Shown here: one piece after another, positions 8,010 to 16,500 of the stretch
Layout: the number at the start of each line of letters is the position of its first letter
How positions within the stretch are numbered: the stretch's first letter is position 1
Position numbers and translations under genes: made by a program
Assembly: GCA_910588905.1 (NCBI GenBank)
Contig: CAJURZ010000029.1
Span: 1-20,212 of the forward strand
Length of the DNA stretch: 20,212 nucleotides
Direction of reading: 5' to 3'
From: an uncultured Eggerthellaceae bacterium
GTDB lineage: Bacteria; Actinomycetota; Coriobacteriia; Coriobacteriales; Eggerthellaceae
The notes under the pieces: generated by a model
Told to the model about the DNA's origin: nothing
The model's input: only the letters and a program-made list of their open reading frames with translations
Databases searched by the model: none

Positions 8010-8573
8010 GTGTTCATCATCGACATGCTCCTGGTGGGGGCGGGGTTGTCCATGGACGCCTTCGCTGCTTCGGTCTGCAAGGGTCTCCAGAGCAAACGGA
8101 TCCGCTGGGTCCAAGCGCTCATCACTGCCCTCTCCTTCGGGCTGTTCCAGGCTGGCATGCCCATCATCGGCTGGCTTCTGGGGTCATCCTTCGCAGGGCT
8201 GATAGAGCCCATAGACCATTGGATCGCCTTCCTCTTGCTCGCCCTGGTGGGAGGCAAGATGCTCTGGGATGCCTTCCATGAGAGCTGCGATGTGGACGCG
8301 CCAGACACCTTCGATCTGCGCGAGCTCCTGATGCTCTCGGTGGCTACCAGCATCGATGCGTTGGTGGTGGGCATCTCCTTCGCCATGACGGGGATCAGCA
8401 TCTGGGTGGCGGCCCTGGTCATAGGCCTCACCACCTTCACGCTCTCCCTGGCGGGATTCGTCATCGGGAACCGCTTCGGTGCCCGCTATGAACGGGCGGC
8501 TACCATCTTCGGCGGCATCGCCTTGATCCTACTCGGACTCAAGATCCTCCTGGAGCATCTGCTGGGAGCCTGA
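8010..8573 (+). CDS. mntP: Manganese efflux pump MntP
   Basis: This is a small polytopic membrane protein of 187 residues, the normal size for MntP (formerly YebN), which exports Mn(II) and protects against manganese excess. Hydrophobic helices fill most of the chain. The two characteristic acidic motifs are present: SMDAFA with Asp16 in the first helix, and SIDALVVG with Asp116 in the second half, reflecting the internal duplication of the family. The start is a GTG at 8010. It gives the same spacing to SMDAF as in E. coli MntP, whereas the ATG at 8025 would cut the first helix, so GTG is preferred. It lies 29 bases after the AAA-like gene and could be read with it. No room exists upstream for a yybP-ykoY manganese riboswitch. 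Confidence 0.92.
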   Translation: MFIIDMLLVGAGLSMDAFAASVCKGLQSKRIRWVQALITALSFGLFQAGMPIIGWLLGSSFAGLIEPIDHWIAFLLLALVGGKMLWDAFHESCDVDAPDTFDLRELLMLSVATSIDALVVGISFAMTGISIWVAALVIGLTTFTLSLAGFVIGNRFGARYERAATIFGGIALILLGLKILLEHLLGA

Positions 8574-8638
8574 TCCCCGGAGCTTCGGAGGAGGGCTGCT
8601 TTTGGTGAGAGAAGGGGGCTTCGTTGCCGCTATCCGGA

Positions 8639-9490
8639 TCAGAGCATCGGATAGGAGCCGAGCACCTTCACCTCGCGCAGCTTCAGGCGCAGGCAGGCGA
8701 GGGCGGTCTGGGCGGAGAGGTCCGTATCCTTTCCTTCGAACTCCATGAAGAACATGTAGTCTCCCAGCTGCTGCTTCAGGGGACGCGATTGCACCATGGT
8801 CAGGTTGATGTCCGCGTAGGCGAACTCTGACAGGATCATGTTCAGGGTGCCCGCTCGGTCGACCCGCAGGAAGAGGGCTACGGTGGTCTTGAAGCGCTCT
8901 CCTCCAAGGATAGGGGCGGACCCCAGGCGCCCTATGAGGGCGAAGGCGGTCTGGTTGCCCAGGTTGTCCTCGATGGATTCATCCTGGATGGTGCAGCCGT
9001 AGAGCTTCGCAGCCAGCGGGTTCGCAATGCTCGCAATGGTGGGATCGGTGGCGGCTAGGCGTGCGCTCTCTGCCGTAGAGGGGGTCACCTGGGTGCCGCG
9101 GCCGGGGAAGCGCTCATTCAGGTAACGGCGGCACTGGGCTATCCCTTGGAGGTGGGAGGCTATCGTCTTCACTTGGGTCAGATCAGCCTCCGGAGCGGTC
9201 ATGAGGCAGTGATGGATATCGAAGACCTTCTCAGCCAAGATCACCGAGGACGAGCGGAAGGCGAAGTTATCCAGGGTGGAGGTGACCGGTCCCTCCAAGG
9301 AGTTCTCCTTAGCTACCACGCCGTAGATGGTGCGGCCTCGGTCCACCGCATCGAACACCTCGTCGAAGGAGGCGCATTCCAGAAGCTCAGCCTCCGGGTC
9401 TCCTAGCTCCTCTGCGAAATAGAGAGCGGCCTCATGGGAATAGGTGCCGAAGGGGCCGAGGAATGCTATGGAGAAGGTTTCGGTGCTCAT
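8639..9490 (-). CDS. pheA: Prephenate dehydratase (ACT-domain), altered family motifs
   Basis: By family this converts prephenate to phenylpyruvate in phenylalanine synthesis. The 283-residue product has the monofunctional layout: a two-lobed periplasmic-binding-like catalytic part (about 5-188) and a C-terminal ACT domain (about 200-280) that normally senses Phe. Supporting motifs are FLGPFGTYSHEAA (10-22), ENSLEG (62-67) and SHLQGIAQC (112-120). Several signature residues differ: the catalytic TRF is TAF (181-183), SHPQA is SHLQG, the segment before ENS is VVAK rather than VVPI, and the ACT motifs GALV and ESRP read GTLN (214-217) and QSRP (234-237). It may be a divergent lineage form, a feedback-altered enzyme, or a paralogue with another reaction. 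The ATG at 9490 has a good AGGAG site (9496-9500). It is convergent with mntP and divergent from the hydrogenase operon. Confidence 0.85.
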   Translation of the reverse strand: MSTETFSIAFLGPFGTYSHEAALYFAEELGDPEAELLECASFDEVFDAVDRGRTIYGVVAKENSLEGPVTSTLDNFAFRSSSVILAEKVFDIHHCLMTAPEADLTQVKTIASHLQGIAQCRRYLNERFPGRGTQVTPSTAESARLAATDPTIASIANPLAAKLYGCTIQDESIEDNLGNQTAFALIGRLGSAPILGGERFKTTVALFLRVDRAGTLNMILSEFAYADINLTMVQSRPLKQQLGDYMFFMEFEGKDTDLSAQTALACLRLKLREVKVLGSYPML

Positions 9491-9547
9491 GTCCGCTCCT
9501 GTTCTTAGATGGTTGCGGGAGAATGATAAACCATCTCTGCTCAGTGA

Positions 9548-9575
9548 TTGTTACGGCCTCATTTCAACGTAACAT
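9548..9575 (+). promoter_or_regulatory. Candidate hydrogenase operon promoter
   Basis: TTGTTA (9548-9553) and TAACAT (9570-9575) with a 16-base spacer give a moderate sigma-70 match (four of six in each box). Both boxes coincide with the arms of the inverted repeat, so a protein on the repeat would compete with or reshape polymerase binding. The leader would be about 110 bases. Later positions in the AT-richer stretch 9600-9660 could also serve. Confidence 0.35.
9549..9574. promoter_or_regulatory. Perfect 7-bp inverted repeat, candidate operator
   Basis: TGTTACG (9549-9555) and CGTAACA (9568-9574) form a perfect inverted repeat with a 12-base spacer, half-sites 19 bp centre to centre. It lies between pheA and the hydrogenase genes. 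Another CGTAAC half-site occurs at 9661-9666, 30 bases before the hydrogenase start. The spacing suits a dimer binding one face of DNA. The core does not match FNR (TTGAT-N4-ATCAA), and I cannot name the protein that would bind it. Confidence 0.5.
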
Positions 9576-9680
9576 TTTGGGACCGCTCGTCATGGTTGGC
9601 AGACGTTTTTCTGTTTAGGCCTTCCGTTTATCTCGTGGAGATTGCAGAATGTTTCATGTTCGTAACCTACGAGGGCACCT

Positions 9681-9688
9681 GGAGGGGG
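9681..9688 (+). promoter_or_regulatory. Strong ribosome-binding site of the hydrogenase small subunit
   Basis: GGAGGGGG ends seven bases before the ATG at 9696 but only one base before an in-frame GTG at 9690. This decides in favour of the ATG. Confidence 0.7.
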
Positions 9689-9695
9689 TGTGCAC

Positions 9696-11000
9696 ATGGA
9701 AGATCTGGCCAAGACGACAGACGTATTCTCTGTCCTTGAGTCACGGGGCGTCACTCGTCGCAGCTTCATGAAGCTTTGCGCGGGCGTCGCTGCCGCAGCG
9801 GGCTTGTCCCAGCTGGCTATCCCGCGCGTGGCCGAGGCTATCGAGAAGTCTGTCATCGGTGCCACGTCGGGAGATCTCTATCCTGTCATCTGGATGGAGG
9901 GCGGTTCATGCACGGGTTGCACGGAATCGTTCGCTCAGATAGAGACGCCGGATGTGGCAACGGTCGTGCTGGACGTGATCTCTCTGAACTACTCAGAGAC
10001 GCTTTCGGCAGCAGCTGGCTGGTCTGTGGAAGAGGCCAAGGCCCAGACCATCGAAGCAGGCAACTACATCCTGATCTACGAGGGTGCAGTTCAGAAGGGT
10101 TGGGGCGGCAACGCCCTGCGCGTGGCTGGAGAGGTGGGCACTGAGGCTCTGGCTCATGCGGCCGAGAGCGCCAACGCCGTAGTGGCTGTGGGCTCTTGCG
10201 CCGTCAATGGCGGCTGGTGCGCAGCGCATCCCAATCCGTCCAACGCCATGGGCGTCCAGCAGTTCCTGAAGGAAGAGGGCATCGAAACGCCGGTAGTGAA
10301 CATCCCCGGTTGCCCCGTTAATCCCGAGTGGGTCATGTCCGTCCTGGTGGACGTCGTCCTGCTCCAGGATCCCAGCCTGCTCAAGCTCAACGATTTCTCC
10401 ATGCCTGCAGGTCTGTTCAACCAGACCATCCACGACAACTGCGAGCGTCGCGGGCATTTCGAGAACGGCGAGTTCGTCTACGAGTTCGGCTCCGAAGAAG
10501 AGGCCAAGGGCTACTGCCTCTATCCGGTGGGCTGCCGTGGACCTCAGACCCATTCCATCTGCGGCGTGACGCTGTGGAATGATCGCAGGTCCTGGTGTGT
10601 CCAGGCTGGCAGCCCCTGCATCGGCTGCTGCGAGGCCAACCCGAACAACCCGGGTGACAACTGGGTAGAGGTCAACACTCCGTTCTACAACCGCTTCCGC
10701 GATCTGCGCATCGGGGATCTGCACTTCCAGCCTGAGCCTGTGGCCTGGGCGGTCACTGGCATCCTGGCAGCGGCTCTGGTCATCCATGGCTTCGGCATGA
10801 AGAAGACCGGCCGCATGGACGGCGGTGCCGACTTCGAGCCCATCCGCAAGTGGGACAAGGCGCATCCCAACGAGTCCATCGGCGTCTACGCTGATCCTGA
10901 GAAGGGCGGCCCTGTGCTGGATGCTGAGGTCTGCGAAGAGAACACCCATCATGCTGCCCCGGCGGCTGATGAGGTCGTTGAAGATTACGAGAAGGAATAG
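9696..11000 (+). CDS. hyaA: [NiFe] hydrogenase small subunit (Tat-exported, group 1)
   Basis: This electron-transfer subunit of a membrane-bound uptake hydrogenase carries electrons from the Ni-Fe site through three Fe-S clusters to cytochrome b. From the ATG at 9696 it has 434 residues. A twin-arginine signal is visible (TRRSFMK, R21-R22, then a hydrophobic stretch to about 42). Cluster ligands match the classical spacing: proximal C72, C75, C168, C206; distal H246, C249, C274, C280; medial C289, C308, C311. The proximal motif is CTGC with Gly at the site that is Cys in oxygen-tolerant enzymes, so a standard oxygen-sensitive cluster is expected. A C-terminal membrane anchor (about 350-367) is followed by an acidic tail of about 65 residues, long for the family. 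The hya symbol follows gene order small-large-cytochrome; hyd or hup names would fit equally. Confidence 0.95.
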   Translation: MEDLAKTTDVFSVLESRGVTRRSFMKLCAGVAAAAGLSQLAIPRVAEAIEKSVIGATSGDLYPVIWMEGGSCTGCTESFAQIETPDVATVVLDVISLNYSETLSAAAGWSVEEAKAQTIEAGNYILIYEGAVQKGWGGNALRVAGEVGTEALAHAAESANAVVAVGSCAVNGGWCAAHPNPSNAMGVQQFLKEEGIETPVVNIPGCPVNPEWVMSVLVDVVLLQDPSLLKLNDFSMPAGLFNQTIHDNCERRGHFENGEFVYEFGSEEEAKGYCLYPVGCRGPQTHSICGVTLWNDRRSWCVQAGSPCIGCCEANPNNPGDNWVEVNTPFYNRFRDLRIGDLHFQPEPVAWAVTGILAAALVIHGFGMKKTGRMDGGADFEPIRKWDKAHPNESIGVYADPEKGGPVLDAEVCEENTHHAAPAADEVVEDYEKE

Positions 11001-11015
11001 GGGGTGGGTAACTAA

Positions 11016-12689
11016 ATGACACGTTCGATCATCGATCCGATCACGAGAATCGAAGGCCATCTCCGTGTGGAGATGGAAGTCGAGCAGGGAGTCGTGACCG
11101 ACGCATGGGTCTCCGGCGGATGCTTCCGCGGTATGGAGCTGGTCGTGCAGAACCGCACTCCCCAGGACGCTGCCCAGATCGTTCAGCGCATCTGTGGTGT
11201 CTGCCCAGTCAGTCACAGCCATGCGTCCGCCATTGCAGCTGAGAAGGCATATGGGATCACCATCTCCAACAATGCCCGTCTCATCCGCAACCTCATCGAG
11301 GGCGCGCAGTTCCTGCATTCGCACATCCTTTGGTTCTACAACCTGTGTGCGCTGGACTACGTGAATCCGCTGGATTCCCTGAACGCCAATGTGCCGGACA
11401 CCATCGATCTGGCCACGGCTGCAGGTACGTCCATGAACACGGACTTCTATCAACTCAAGGAGAAGCTGGAGGCCTTCGCTGCCAACGGTCAGCTCTCCAT
11501 CTTCTCGGGCAACTGGTTCGATTGCGACAACGGCGAGGGCTACAAGCTCTCTCCTGAGCTGAACCTGATCTGCACGGCCCACTATCTGGAGGCCTTGAAG
11601 ATGCAGGCGAAGGCATCCCAGGTGGCAGCGCTCATCGGCGGCAAGATGCCCCATGTGATGACGCTGATCCCCGGCGGCACCGCCTTCGTTCCCACGGAGA
11701 GCAAGCTGGATGACCTCTGGGCTCTGGTGAATGAGATCTATGACTGGGTCTCCACCACCATGATCCAGGACACCCTGGCTCTGGCTCCGGCCTATCAGGA
11801 TGTCCTCAAGTTCGGTAAGGGCTGCGGCCGCTACATCGCTTGGGGTGTCTTCGAGGGTCCCGGTTGGCCCTATGGCGGGGACTACACCGAGCAGATGATC
11901 CATCGCTATCTGCCCATGGGTGTTCTGGATGAGGACCTCAACGTGAGCAATGTCGAAGAGCCCCTCATCACCGAATACATGGGCCACTCCTGGTACAAAG
12001 GTGATGGCACCTATGAGTCTCCCTACTTCGTGACGGAGCCCGACTTCACCGAATATGATGTTGAGGACCGTTACACCTGGGTCAAGTGCCCTGCCTATGA
12101 CGGCAAGCCCATGGAGGCAGGCGGGTTCTCCCGTATCCTGGCAGCCTATCAGCGCAACGTTCCCTTCATCGTGGAGCAGGTCGACGCCATGCTGGTCGCT
12201 TTGGGTGCACGCCCCGGTCAGCTCTCCGTCCTGCAGAACACGCTGGGCCGTACGGCTTCTCGCCAGATCGAGACGCTCTACATCGCTGGCCTCATGAAGG
12301 AATGGACGCTGGAGCTCATGGAGGCCATCGCAGGCGGTGACTCCAACTACTTCGAGGAGCCGCTGACCACTACGGGTGAGGGTACGGGCTTCTGGGAGGC
12401 TCCGCGCGGTGCGCTCTATCACTCTGAGAAGGTCACCAACAACAACGTTGACGGCTATCAGATCATCATCCCTTCCACCTGGAACCTGGCTCCCATGAAT
12501 GCTGATGGCGTCCATGGCCCCATGGAGCAGGCGCTCATCGGCGTTCCTGTCCAGGACGTGGAGATGCCCATCAACGCCCTCCGTACGGTGCATTCCTTCG
12601 ACCCCTGCACGGCTTGTGCGGTGCATATCACCGAACCTGCCACGGGCAAGACCTTCAAGACCGTGACGAGTCCTTGGGGGGTGAAGTAA
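11016..12689 (+). CDS. hyaB: [NiFe] hydrogenase large (catalytic) subunit
   Basis: This subunit holds the Ni-Fe(CN)2CO site and oxidises or evolves hydrogen. It has 557 residues, typical of group 1. The N-terminal metal motif is RICGVCPVSH (C60, C63, H67) and the C-terminal one is DPCTACAVH (C531, C534, H537). Together they provide the four bridging cysteines. The 20 residues after H537 are the expected tail removed by a maturation endopeptidase once nickel is inserted. It has no signal of its own, so it should cross the membrane with the Tat-tagged small subunit. The start is 15 bases after the small-subunit stop, with a GGGGTGG site. The Hyp maturation proteins and the endopeptidase it needs are not encoded in this window. 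Confidence 0.96.
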   Translation: MTRSIIDPITRIEGHLRVEMEVEQGVVTDAWVSGGCFRGMELVVQNRTPQDAAQIVQRICGVCPVSHSHASAIAAEKAYGITISNNARLIRNLIEGAQFLHSHILWFYNLCALDYVNPLDSLNANVPDTIDLATAAGTSMNTDFYQLKEKLEAFAANGQLSIFSGNWFDCDNGEGYKLSPELNLICTAHYLEALKMQAKASQVAALIGGKMPHVMTLIPGGTAFVPTESKLDDLWALVNEIYDWVSTTMIQDTLALAPAYQDVLKFGKGCGRYIAWGVFEGPGWPYGGDYTEQMIHRYLPMGVLDEDLNVSNVEEPLITEYMGHSWYKGDGTYESPYFVTEPDFTEYDVEDRYTWVKCPAYDGKPMEAGGFSRILAAYQRNVPFIVEQVDAMLVALGARPGQLSVLQNTLGRTASRQIETLYIAGLMKEWTLELMEAIAGGDSNYFEEPLTTTGEGTGFWEAPRGALYHSEKVTNNNVDGYQIIIPSTWNLAPMNADGVHGPMEQALIGVPVQDVEMPINALRTVHSFDPCTACAVHITEPATGKTFKTVTSPWGVK

Positions 12690-12690
12690 G

Positions 12691-13383
12691 ATGGCACATC
12701 TCGCACATTATCGCGAAGCACACCCGATGGTATTCGTGGTGACGCACTGGATCAATCTCGTTGCTATGGTGCTGTTGATCCTGACGGGCTTCATCATCCA
12801 CTACCCCTTCATCGCGGGCATCATGGGCATCTGCCGTGGAGTGCATATCTTCTGCGGCTTCATCCTGCTCATCAACATGTTGTTCCGTGTGATCGCAGCC
12901 TTCTTCGTGAAGACCTCTCCCACGGGCGGCACCCGCAAGCAGATCGCTGACTACAAGTCTTGGCTGCCCCAGAAGGACAACCGCCATCAGGCACTGGAAT
13001 GGATCAAGTACTACCTGTTCCTGAAGAAAGACCATCCGCTGGGCGCGAAGCTGGGCGTTCCGCAGAAGCTCTCTTACCTGGCTATCCCCATCCTCATCTT
13101 CTTGATGTGGTGGACCGGCATGTGCCTCTGGGCTCCTGTGATGGATATGGGCCCCTTCGCGGCTACGGTGAACTTCGTGGGCGGCGCCATGAGCATGCGC
13201 ATCATCCATTACTATGGCATGTTCGTGTTCATCTGCTTCATGTTCATCCATATCTATCTGGCGAACGTGGAGAGCTTTGCTCCTACCAAGCTCATGTTCA
13301 TGCATAAGGAGCATGGTGGCTTGGTCTACGATCCCGAGCTTCACAACATCGTGGGCGAGGATATGGACCCGAAGAAGGATTAG
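12691..13383 (+). CDS. hyaC: Ni/Fe-hydrogenase b-type cytochrome subunit
   Basis: This integral membrane di-heme cytochrome b of 230 residues anchors the hydrogenase and passes its electrons to the quinone pool. Four hydrophobic helices are visible (about 14-38, 45-72, 125-150, 170-192). Candidate heme ligands are His19, His52, His173 and His187, the last two spaced 14 residues apart in one helix as in HyaC/HydC. It starts one base after the large-subunit stop, so translation is likely coupled. A hydrophilic tail of about 40 residues follows the last helix. It is the final gene of the operon, with an intrinsic terminator just after it. The protein is also called CybH. Quinone as acceptor is inferred from the family; menaquinone would be usual in this group. 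Confidence 0.93.
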   Translation: MAHLAHYREAHPMVFVVTHWINLVAMVLLILTGFIIHYPFIAGIMGICRGVHIFCGFILLINMLFRVIAAFFVKTSPTGGTRKQIADYKSWLPQKDNRHQALEWIKYYLFLKKDHPLGAKLGVPQKLSYLAIPILIFLMWWTGMCLWAPVMDMGPFAATVNFVGGAMSMRIIHYYGMFVFICFMFIHIYLANVESFAPTKLMFMHKEHGGLVYDPELHNIVGEDMDPKKD

Positions 13384-13406
13384 GCTCCTTCAACAGCAGT
13401 GCTTCT

Positions 13407-13438
13407 GAACAGCGGCCCTCCGGGGCCGCTGTTCTTTT
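13407..13438 (+). terminator. Intrinsic terminator of the hydrogenase operon
   Basis: A perfect 12-bp stem (13407-13418 with 13423-13434, core AGCGGCCC/GGGCCGCT) closes a four-base TCCG loop and is followed by TTTT. It starts 23 bases after the cytochrome stop codon. It is a clear rho-independent terminator that separates the operon from the RHS gene. Confidence 0.92.
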
Positions 13439-13452
13439 ATCATCCCCCATGC

Positions 13453-13482
13453 TTGAGTTGGTCTCTCTGTAGAGCCTATTAT
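13453..13482 (+). promoter_or_regulatory. Possible upstream promoter (P1) for the RHS gene
   Basis: TTGAGT (13453-13458) and TATTAT (13477-13482) are separated by 18 bases. This is a reasonable sigma-70 match just after the hydrogenase terminator. It is weaker support than the downstream promoter. Confidence 0.35.
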
Positions 13483-13500
13483 CATAAACATAGAATATGT

Positions 13501-13514
13501 CAATATATATATTG
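13501..13514. promoter_or_regulatory. 14-bp perfect palindrome overlapping the RHS -35 box
   Basis: CAATATATATATTG reads the same on both strands. Its last three bases are the first three of the -35 box at 13512-13517, so it is well placed as an operator for a repressor. Two shorter inverted repeats flank it: ACATA-N3-TATGT (13488-13500) and GTTAT-N3-ATAAC (13531-13543, over the -10). AT-only tracts make chance palindromes common, so function is uncertain. Confidence 0.4.
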
Positions 13515-13540
13515 TAAAAATCGGCGAACTGTTATATAAT
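13512..13540 (+). promoter_or_regulatory. Strong sigma-70-type promoter for the RHS gene
   Basis: TTGTAA (13512-13517), a 17-base spacer and a perfect TATAAT (13535-13540) lie 36 bases before the ATG. The leader is short and carries AAGGAAG (13566-13572) as ribosome-binding site. The whole stretch from about 13475 to 13565 is strikingly AT-rich against GC-rich surroundings. Confidence 0.7.
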
Positions 13541-13576
13541 AACGCCACATTCATATATAAGCACTAAGGAAGCATC

Positions 13577-16500
13577 ATGGTTCAGGGGAAGCTCAAGGAT
13601 GCTCCAGGGGAGACGAGCATCCGATCCGTCATCCTATATGTGCTCACCGTTGCCTGCGCCTCTGCAGCACTCATCTTCGCTGACGCTCTTCGGCCACCTT
13701 CCTTCTGGTTGGTAGCGGCTGAGGTCATCTGCCTTCTGGGCGTGCTTGCATCCTTGGGCTGGCTCTGGGCGTCTTTGGCGAAGGGCGATGATGGTCGCAT
13801 CCCGGGGGTCAAGGAGGTCGTTCGGGCTGCCCCTCAGGTCCTTGTTCGGGCAGTAGTCATCCTCGCGGGCCTTGTCGGAGCCATCCTCTTCTATGGCATC
13901 CTTGCCTTCGTGCTCGATCTCACCCTCTTTCCTCTCACGGGAACGCAGACAGCGCTCGTGCTTTTGGAGATAGGAGCGGCCCTGGGCGCTCTGGCTCTCT
14001 CGCCAGTACCTCTCATGTTGTTCTCGGGATCAGCCTTCGGTCTCCAGGACGGCTTCCATCCGCTCCGTGAGATCAGGTCAGTGCGGGGCGCGTATCTTCC
14101 TCTGATAGGTATCTCTCTGGCGGCATCGGCTGTAGGTGCGCTCACTCGTCTGCTCTCAAGCCTCATCCCTTCGGATGCACTCGCGCTCATCGCCTTCACC
14201 GTGCTCTCCGCCACTTTGGGTACAGCATGGCTCATGGCGGCCATCGCCATCGTCCGCAAGACCTCCATCGAAGGCGGTTCCTCCCAGTGGTGGAGAGGCT
14301 GGCTGCAAGGCATCTGGAACAGGCGCATTCGCAAGGGTGCCCTTGCTGCCACCTCATGCCTTCTTGCCTTCGCCTTAGGGTTCTCGCTTCTGGGAGTGGC
14401 GCCTTTGGCCTATGCGGCTGAGACCCTGGACCCTTCCGCCCCGCATCCGGTGGAGCCTGACATCTACACCCCGCCTGAAGGCGAAGGCTTCTCTGCTGAA
14501 GGATCATCCTCAAGCGCAGATGCCAGCACCTCCGCCGATGAGCCATCCACCTCAGGCGACCTCGGCAAGCCAACGGAGCCAGACCCGCCCTCTGACCAAG
14601 ACGCTCCAGATATCCCGGCCCTGCCTCCGGAGGACTACTACGAGCAGCCGGAGGTGGCAGGTGATCCCGTGGCCATCGAGGGAGAGGCTACCCTCGTCAA
14701 GCTCTCCGAGCGCTCCTACACCACGGTCATCGGTGGGCCGGATATCGCCTATGAGAATCACGCAGGCAACATACGCCCCATCGACAATACCCTAGAGGCC
14801 ATCTCCTCTGCTCCCTTCGAAGAGCCGGATGCCTTCCGCAATAAGCGCAACGCCTTCACCGCAGAGCTCCCCGCCAAAGCCGACGGGGAAGAAGACGCAG
14901 GTCTCACCCTCTGGAAGGATGGCAAGAGCGTATCTCTCATCCCTGAGGGCGTTGACTTCTCCCGCGCCTGGGCAGAAGGGGAAGCCATCCGCTATACGGA
15001 GGCACGGCCTGGCATCGACTGGCAATACACCCTCGTGGGCTCGGTCATCAAAGAGGACATCGTGCTCATCCACCCGGTGGAAGAGCAAGCCTTCGATACG
15101 CATCTCGTGCTCTCTGACGGCCTCCATGCCACCCTCGAAGAAGGCGTGTGCTCCATCACGGATGCTGAAGGGTTGGAGGTCATGGGCATCGCCGCTCCCA
15201 TTGCAACCGATGCGGCTGGGGAGGTATCCGACAACCTCACCTTGGGGCTTGAGGAGCGCGAGGGTAAGCTCACGCTCACCCTGACCCCTGATTGGGAGTG
15301 GCTTGCAAGCGAGAACCGCGCCTATCCGGTGCGGATAGACCCTACAGTGGACATCGCCTCCTCATCGGTGCGGTTGGGTTGCGTGGAACAGCAGTGGCGC
15401 AACGTTCATGTGGGTGAGAATGGGTATGCCTATGCGGGCTATGACGATGGCGTGAAGACAGGGACCGGCATCTATAACCATGGGGTGGGGCACGCCATCT
15501 GCCGGGCCTATGCAGAGATCAACTACGACTTCTCTTATATCATGAGCGAGGCGCGCATAGACTCCGCCACTTTCTCGCTCTATCAGCATAGGGCCTATTC
15601 GGGAGGGGCCACCAACTTCGGATTGTATCGAGTGGTGGAACCGTGGTCCTTCGATGGGCTCACCTGGGCGAACCAGGAAGGTCTCACCCATGAGCTCGTG
15701 TGCTTCCGCCAGGCGAACACATCTCCCGGCTACATCGACTGGGATGTCCGCGAATGCGTGAACAACTGGATCCAAGGTGTCTATCCCCAGCGGGGCTTCT
15801 GCGTCAAGGCCGAATACGAGCGCGACATGCAGTGCGAGATGTTCCAGAACCGCTATGCGGCGAACCCTCCCGCTCTCTCCATCGATTGGACCATCCCTGA
15901 TCCAGTGGATGAGGGCAGGCCTTTAGACGACACCACGGTGAAGATCCGCACCTTGACCGAGCATGATGCAGATAACTTGCTCCAGTTGGACGGCGTGTTC
16001 GCTGATGGGGAGGCAACGCCCCGGGCCACCGTGGCCTATACGCTGGACCCGAAGGGCGAGACGGGCATCTCCTATGCGTCTCGCTCCTACAAGTACCCGG
16101 ATTCCACCGAATGGCAGGCCTCCATCCCGAACGCCACCCGCTATAAGGACAAGCTCTCCAATTGGCAGAGCCATGTGTTCGCAAGCCTGGCCTTTGACAC
16201 GCTCTACAAGGTGCGGGCACTGGCCGTGAAGGATGGCGTCTCGGGCAAGGAGGCGGTCTCTGACACCTTCCTCGTGTACAAGGCCACTTCCAAGGATACG
16301 CTTCCCTACATAGCCAGCCACTACGGCACCACCCTCGATCAGCTGGCCCGGGACAACCGCGTCCAGGATTGCCTTGTGGTGGGTGGCAACACCATCTTCG
16401 TGCGCAACCCCAAGACGAACACCCCTTACAACCCCGGCGAGCTCACCGAAGACCAGAAGCGGCGCATAGACTCAGGGCTCATGGGCCGGGGCAAGCATTG

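Noticed and set aside
8574..8638. Possible bidirectional terminator between convergent mntP and pheA (near-palindrome CCGGAGCTTCGG)
   Set aside because: The symmetry is imperfect and short, there is no loop of suitable size, and no T-run follows on either strand.
9523..9528. TATCAT on the minus strand as -10 of a pheA promoter
   Set aside because: No acceptable -35 box lies 16-18 bases upstream, so it was not listed as a feature although a pheA promoter must lie in this gap.
9993..12626. An 877-codon open frame on the minus strand opposite the hydrogenase genes
   Set aside because: The plus strand encodes well-conserved hydrogenase subunits with every metal ligand in place. The antisense frame stays open because of codon bias and shows no family motifs.
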